This document shows, one piece after another, positions 6,001-7,019 of a stretch of 7,019 bases of DNA. The stretch is taken from NCBI GenBank assembly GCA_002363635.1, contig DEWM01000038.1, positions 1 through 7,019 on the forward strand, in the 5' to 3' direction. The notes beneath the pieces are model-generated. The model saw only the letters and a program-made list of their open reading frames with translations, was not told where the DNA came from and did no database searches. The position numbers and the translations under genes are program-made. This stretch comes from Caryophanales bacterium UBA3210. GTDB taxonomy: Bacteria > Bacillota_I > Bacilli_A > RFN20 > CAG-449. Every line of letters begins with the position of its first letter. Position 1 is the stretch's first letter.

Positions 6001-6962
6001 TTAGAACAACTGAATTAAATCAAAATATTATAATAAAGCCAAAGGCATTAAAATATAACACAACACAAAGAAATCTTGAAGGAATAAATAATAAAATAAA
6101 AATTGAAAATAATTCATATAGTACAATATTAACAGCTCCTACTAATCATAATACATATATATTTACTTATATCAGTATTTGTACTCAAGGAAAAGGTTTA
6201 TCTTATGAATTTTATAATGCATATAACGGCTCAAATCTCGGTTATAATGATCATATAACTTCAGATCCAGGGTATGATTTCAAATCAATACCAAATACAA
6301 AATTAGATACCGAATTAAAATTAATAGGAGAAGGAAACACAGAAGTATTTGTTAAGCATGTAGGATTAGATGATTATTATCAACCTATTATAGACCCAAT
6401 TAAAATTACTTATAATGTAGCCGAGAAAAAATTAAATTGGGTACAACCTATAGAAAATGAAGAATTTAGATATGATTTATATATCGATAGTTTAAATAGT
6501 ATAAGAGAGAAAGGATATACTTTATGTAGCACAGTAGATACAACAAAATTTGGACGTTTCCATGACAATGTTACAACAGCTGAACATAATTCTTCCTATA
6601 CTATTGATTTTACAAAGCCAGAATTAGCTAATTTAACAGATTTCGATGCTATAATTGTCGCACAACAAATAAATAATGGAAAATTGATATTTTTATCTCC
6701 TGTATTTAGTTCAAAAGATGATACACCAGAGAGTGAAACCCCTGGCCCTGAGGGTGGATCAACAAGCAATACAGGATTGATTATTATTATTGTTGCTTTA
6801 GGTGTTGTAATAATAGGAGGAGGAATTGCTGCTTATTTCATTGTTCGAAAATACAAAGGTAAAGGTGTTGTCGTAGCTGATGGAAAGGCAACATCTATGG
6901 CAATGCTCGGTTCCACTAAGAATGAAAAATTAGTAGAAAGTCAAGCTGTGGTTGATCCCTGA
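1..6962 (+). CDS. Giant repetitive type I membrane-anchored surface protein, 5' partial; possible anaerobic-fungal scaffoldin (ScaA-like)
   Basis: The frame is open from the left edge (first complete codon at 3) to the TGA at 6960-6962, giving at least 2319 residues, roughly 260 kDa. The ATG at 123 is an internal methionine: the 40 codons before it align without gaps with the repeat starts at 2535 and 5016. The true start and signal peptide lie outside the window. The visible protein is B0 end, A1-B1, A2-B2, A3, an acidic Pro/Ser/Thr linker, one transmembrane helix and a basic tail. Each A module has six invariant cysteines and each B module two. About 18 N-x-S/T sequons were counted by eye, which fits a secreted glycoprotein. 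No catalytic motif is recognised. Known fungal scaffoldins are giant, repetitive, non-catalytic, membrane-anchored and bind dockerin-bearing enzymes; assignment to that family is inference, at about even odds. A trichomonad or other protist adhesin is the main alternative. No intron or frameshift is seen. Confidence 0.9.
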   Translation, partial: NDFKEDFHFEVKLFESKFLLDYYVSSNSIGRPKNRPLLINMTECIDPYYVILNYNMAEDKKVLHIDQIYGKFKSLHVAYSLTQNTWDEMLAKDMVEINFQELKYLLPERSTSHLDVYKIECELPLMFNFYYTDESDLLSIMNYGDINLFTLTPHETVNVPFFSDIISPEIVVEIFNPHDPPTVIIKAQEETVFQSNSLVKIVPMSLPNGITVKERGGLNDTRIIIKVGYPNSKWKDTSDPNVKYNEQFQVYSFKFPLDQKKYNYTFAFLKTSGTNDDDNVKYCFNTNIGAALKPSSENCYRVSEKNSYTLKVFNPLNMYKDYNYDSRLAYYVTFRNETVTKTFNIESDLKTYDTETRNFLGESTKVTLKNKKGSSIITSPENYNLYTFVQIQVCDTVNPVTARVIKPLTNEVIVNDIEIPANSKNKYISYNNIFLDSELILTGNDNTNVFLRLAGFPFEYVPDFKEPYQVTFDDKTNTINIECPIKSVEFFEYTVIIDRENEIKKKGYTLCDFVHYDLDKMGIYHKTIYPDGSGSIQINFKKAGLNPGDKFDAIVYIEQKMFSTMAFLTDVIQGTVGEISIDSIHEISEVYEKDENYVYTTMQASQSDLSYYFTFQPNKLLDVPFGALRIELDESSTGSFTGIYCAFTNNGTDAFDIIEEVEHMAELGDNYCEGGQSKINSKRYNYIFKYVENKEDNTPKKLIIKVINGNQANGKFNIYIRKEPGVEIERTDFTEQKRYGQDENSKMSIIPYIVKLEKIRGEESDPNKISKILFYSQNSELQMYYISEDEKELVPKRLFFGNIALVLTKPDLAIQKYHAKTLILLSENLEEGEATGSFRFHTKMFKSQDQIEFFVSENSEGRTLNFPLSLEMNVCNENVSKLYYLLNYNKPEETRTLHLDMIFGSYKKARIAREITKETWNDLVESMTPISYYQATLPEKQQHIDVIEIECASPFLINAYYSYYDYKYSNIRQGEIVVKDLLPHEELIVTIDPQEGENMFFYSLSLLNQEEVPKFTLRFSDGTQHLISGNSMQEGQLMFIPENVTFINNVATKTRFIFKIGLNVEKGKDWREDTSEHYNGKVFVNKNRFVYKFPVGNNKRSFTKIDITVNGRSPDAQNVKFCYSTNLGVALEASRENCFRTGKYIPYTFSFINPLIVSKDYETKNDKYYISFRPYYDFEFIALSIKENTYETKNRNEEGKANLIKLDNKEASSILSLPQFHTSQILIQVRSCTDSELPVKYEVYNALAQNLIKEGKTYFRNDIGYGIIYATDNTWVETKLTLLANESETQTVQAFLKHAAIGNNKVVIQEDYTDISFDETKNSVTIKKPIINEEFNITIVVDRKGTLGKYTQCDFAFNDISSIGQYRKSFVSVTSNTIIHFIDFTSFGFDVGTEFDLLVYAVQKSNSKMEFLYPLFQGKVGKLSGVDKIETYIEKDEYVTLNFKYNLNSNYLFYDFPKSPLGFAASLKILSPAIKVTKISCVFVAKEASDSTMISAVNNAMLENQSVCLSLGSNSNREFNALIKAKLQGENTRLVMQVIYGLGKDNDNDLEDQENTINIKISGNQFGDSTGKHTLDEKLAPTPYIIDLEDIRKKKVGNNYVSKILFYSNTTKMTMHYISDTSSLPLTLFEGNVMLVYTNPELIYQKYNNAKQMILTTDALGQTKNIIDVKYFDSASQLQYYYLGSQAKGRVLNNPTAIEMTSCNLPYYYILNYNQVEKGQRKLHIDNIFGEVDSMKIATSLDYNTWNELLDNMIVFEDEQIILPETKYPFDIIEVKCKIPLLLNLYYADPDNIKTKDLEIGDIVILSLKGNSRMQLTFKPGQAGPFVYSFNIYQEYNVNPNIEILFDEESDIIAKENGLHIKDTWMFFESVTIVNHDKSSGINTRIIFKLGYVIESVFTKDDNGVYHNSNVKDRTINLYGYKYPTTNDALNYTGFDFDISTLEENVKFCYSTNLGAYINPSLSNCFRVGKNNSYTISTRNPLNMYKNYFLNDVKNYYVGFRTTELNQNIIIKPKALKYNTTQRNLEGINNKIKIENNSYSTILTAPTNHNTYIFTYISICTQGKGLSYEFYNAYNGSNLGYNDHITSDPGYDFKSIPNTKLDTELKLIGEGNTEVFVKHVGLDDYYQPIIDPIKITYNVAEKKLNWVQPIENEEFRYDLYIDSLNSIREKGYTLCSTVDTTKFGRFHDNVTTAEHNSSYTIDFTKPELANLTDFDAIIVAQQINNGKLIFLSPVFSSKDDTPESETPGPEGGSTSNTGLIIIIVALGVVIIGGGIAAYFIVRKYKGKGVVVADGKATSMAMLGSTKNEKLVESQAVVDP
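132..395 (+). other. A1 N-terminal conserved block (Cys1-Cys2)
   Basis: This block is bounded by cysteines 77 residues apart and carries YY-x-ILNYN, LHID-x-IYG, TWDEML, LPE and a closing IECELPL motif ending in a double tyrosine. The equivalents are 2625-2885 (cysteines 76 apart) and 5109-5363 (74 apart). The constant flanking motifs around a variable middle suggest a compact subdomain closed by a disulfide, which is inference. No known domain is recognised. Confidence 0.75.
849..1007 (+). other. Signature core motif, copy 1 (C-x15-C with NPLNMYK)
   Basis: This is the most strongly conserved stretch of the A module. It reads as C-[FY]-[NS]-T-N-[IL]-G, a second cysteine exactly 16 residues after the first within an NC-[FY]-R motif, then YT, NPL, K-[DN]-Y, YY and a closing F-R. 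Copy 1 has NTNIGAAL, ENCYR, NSYT and NPLNMYKDY. Its strictness across units that have otherwise diverged suggests a structural or binding core. I associate this motif style with anaerobic-fungal giant scaffoldins from memory only. Confidence 0.8.
1511..1520 (+). repeat. A10 homopolymer inside the coding region
   Basis: Ten consecutive adenines encode the end of an isoleucine codon and three lysines just before the GYTLC motif of A1. The reading frame is correct on both sides, judged by alignment with A2 and A3, so there is no indel here in this sequence. Such runs are prone to replication, transcription and sequencing slippage. Confidence 0.9.
1722..2534 (+). repeat. Module B1, about 271 residues
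   Basis: This segment lies between the end of A1 and the start of A2 and recurs as B2. Shared features, in order, are a polar/acidic entry with Y-x-E-K-D-E, a cysteine pair spaced C-x26-C (codons 1935 and 2016), a lysine-rich stretch, a PYIVKLE(D/K)IR-like strand, and the block SKILFYS (from 2310) followed by MYYIS. The block ends with a GNIALVLTKPDL-like strand and QKY. The periodic hydrophobic pattern suggests a beta-rich fold. No known domain is recognised, and the role is unknown. Confidence 0.8.
2625..2885 (+). other. A2 N-terminal conserved block (Cys1-Cys2)
   Basis: This is the second copy of the Cys1-Cys2 block, with YYLLNYN, LHLDMIFG, TWNDLV, LPEK and IECASPF ending in a double tyrosine. 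Spacing between the cysteines is 76 residues. Confidence 0.75.
3366..3521 (+). other. Signature core motif, copy 2 (C-x15-C)
   Basis: This is the second copy of the core, with STNLGVAL, ENCFR, IPYT, NPLIVSKDY and YYISFR. The 16-residue step between cysteines (codons 3366 and 3414) is identical to the other copies. The IPYT and LIVSK variants distinguish it from copies 1 and 3. Confidence 0.8.
4254..5015 (+). repeat. Module B2, about 254 residues
   Basis: This is the second copy of the B module, between A2 and A3. It aligns with B1 through Y-x-E-K-D-E near its start, the C-x26-C pair (codons 4443 and 4524), the PYIIDLEDIR strand, and VSKILFYS (from 4803) followed by MHYIS. It ends with a GNVMLVYTNPEL strand and QKY. 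It is about 17 residues shorter than B1. An acidic Asp/Asn-rich loop (4635-4664) and a ten-base adenine run (4778-4787) lie inside it. Confidence 0.8.
4778..4787 (+). repeat. A10 homopolymer inside module B2
   Basis: Ten consecutive adenines encode the end of an arginine codon and three lysines between the DLEDIR and SKILFYS landmarks. The frame is preserved on both sides, judged by alignment with B1. It is a second slippage-prone site in the same gene. Confidence 0.9.
5109..5363 (+). other. A3 N-terminal conserved block (Cys1-Cys2)
   Basis: This is the third copy of the Cys1-Cys2 block, with YYYILNYN, LHIDNIFG, TWNELL, LPET and VKCKIPL ending in a double tyrosine. Spacing between the cysteines is 74 residues. 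The LPET is simply this copy's version of LPE(R/K/T) and is not a sortase signal. Confidence 0.75.
5847..6005 (+). other. Signature core motif, copy 3 (C-x15-C)
   Basis: This is the third copy of the core, with STNLGAYI, SNCFR, NSYT, NPLNMYKNY and YYVGFR. The cysteines at codons 5847 and 5895 keep the 16-residue step. It combines the STNLG start of copy 2 with the NSYT/NPLNMYK second half of copy 1. Confidence 0.8.
6717..6773 (+). other. Acidic Pro/Gly/Ser/Thr-rich juxtamembrane linker
   Basis: These 19 residues begin with two aspartates, continue through TPESETPGPEGG and end in Ser/Thr/Asn before the membrane helix. Composition changes abruptly from the beta-rich repeats. Such segments usually act as flexible, O-glycosylatable spacers that lift an ectodomain off the membrane, and that role is inferred here. 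Confidence 0.8.
6774..6845 (+). other. C-terminal transmembrane helix
   Basis: These 24 uncharged residues start with G-L followed by four isoleucines and end with AAYFIV, immediately before the basic R-K-Y-K-G-K. The positive-inside rule places the tail in the cytoplasm and the repeats outside, so topology is type I. A GGG with nearby small residues in the middle of the helix could favour helix packing. It is the only strongly hydrophobic segment in the visible protein. Confidence 0.93.
6846..6959 (+). other. Cytoplasmic tail, 38 residues
   Basis: The tail begins with a basic stretch (R-K-Y-K-G-K-G), continues through a Val/Ala/Gly segment and a SMAMLGS patch, and ends in E-S-Q-A-V-V-D-P. 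It is longer than the few basic residues of a bacterial sortase-type anchor, which favours a eukaryotic membrane protein. No dileucine, NPxY, KDEL or other familiar sorting signal is recognised, and its role is unknown. Confidence 0.75.
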
Positions 6963-7019
6963 TTAAATAATGAGTAAAAATATTTATCATTTGTGATATT
7001 TAAAAATTAAAATATATTA
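6963..7019 (+). other. A+T-rich 3' flank / probable 3' UTR start
   Basis: These 57 bases after the TGA are almost entirely A and T. An in-frame backup TAA lies four codons on, at 6975-6977. No canonical AATAAA is present; TTAAATAA at 6963-6970 is only a weak resemblance. No gene, stem-loop terminator or RNA is seen, and the window ends too soon to define the polyadenylation site. Confidence 0.5.

Larger units (their letters stand above)
5016..6716 (+). repeat. Terminal repeat unit 3: module A3 without a B module, about 567 residues
   Basis: The unit starts at the F-x-S phenylalanine at 5016 and aligns with A1 and A2 to its end at FLSPVFSS. Its six cysteines are at 5109, 5331, 5847, 5895, 6180 and 6525. 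Landmarks are YYYILNYN, LHIDNIFG, NTW, LPET, VKCKIP, KFCYSTNLG, NSYT, NPLNMYKNY and GYTLC. Where A1 and A2 continue into a B module after the FL-x-x-x-(I/F)QG segment, A3 passes straight into the linker and membrane anchor. It is thus the membrane-proximal unit of the array. Confidence 0.88.

Noticed and set aside
3..6962. Ciliate gene with reassigned stop codons
   Set aside because: No in-frame TAA or TAG occurs in over 2300 codons and glutamine uses only CAA/CAG.
6963..7019. Rho-independent terminator, tRNA or canonical AATAAA polyadenylation signal in the 3' flank
   Set aside because: No G+C stem, cloverleaf or exact AATAAA is visible; it is plain A+T-rich sequence.
1..7019. CRISPR array, mobile element or inverted-repeat ends
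   Set aside because: The only repeats are long, diverged protein-coding units; there are no short regularly spaced direct repeats, transposase motifs or terminal inverted repeats.

Overview
The window holds one very large protein-coding gene on the plus strand, running in from beyond the left edge and ending with TGA at 6960-6962. After it come 57 bases of extremely A+T-rich 3' flank. The DNA is strongly A+T-rich, with TTA leucine, AAA lysine and AAT asparagine dominating. At least 2319 consecutive codons are free of introns, and there is no in-frame TAA, TAG or TGA before the end. The product ends in a single hydrophobic transmembrane helix followed by a basic cytoplasmic tail of about 38 residues. 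This combination points to a eukaryotic microbe with an A+T-rich genome. An anaerobic gut fungus (Neocallimastigomycota) is my leading guess, and an anaerobic protist such as a trichomonad is the main alternative. No second gene fixes the taxonomy.

Layout: the first complete codon is at 3. The methionine at 123 is not the start, because the 40 codons before it align with the repeat sequence found twice more downstream. The protein is a tandem array of composite units of about 830 residues, with periods of 831 and 827 residues measured from equivalent codons at 42, 2535 and 5016. Each unit is a large A module (roughly 560-573 residues, six invariant cysteines) followed by a smaller B module (roughly 254-271 residues, two invariant cysteines spaced C-x26-C). 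The visible order is end of B0 (1-41), A1 (42-1721), B1 (1722-2534), A2 (2535-4253), B2 (4254-5015), A3 (5016-6716). Then come a Pro/Glu/Gly/Ser/Thr linker (6717-6773), the transmembrane helix (6774-6845) and the tail (6846-6959). The array therefore begins upstream of the window and ends on an A module without its B partner.

Function: the sequence supports a type I membrane-anchored, secreted-side, repetitive surface protein, probably disulfide-stabilised and N-glycosylated. The best specific hypothesis is a fungal cellulosome scaffoldin (ScaA-like). Those proteins are giant, non-catalytic, repetitive and anchored by a C-terminal transmembrane segment, and they are thought to bind dockerin-tagged plant-cell-wall-degrading enzymes. 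This rests on remembered architecture and motif style, not on a search. No catalytic motif was recognised.
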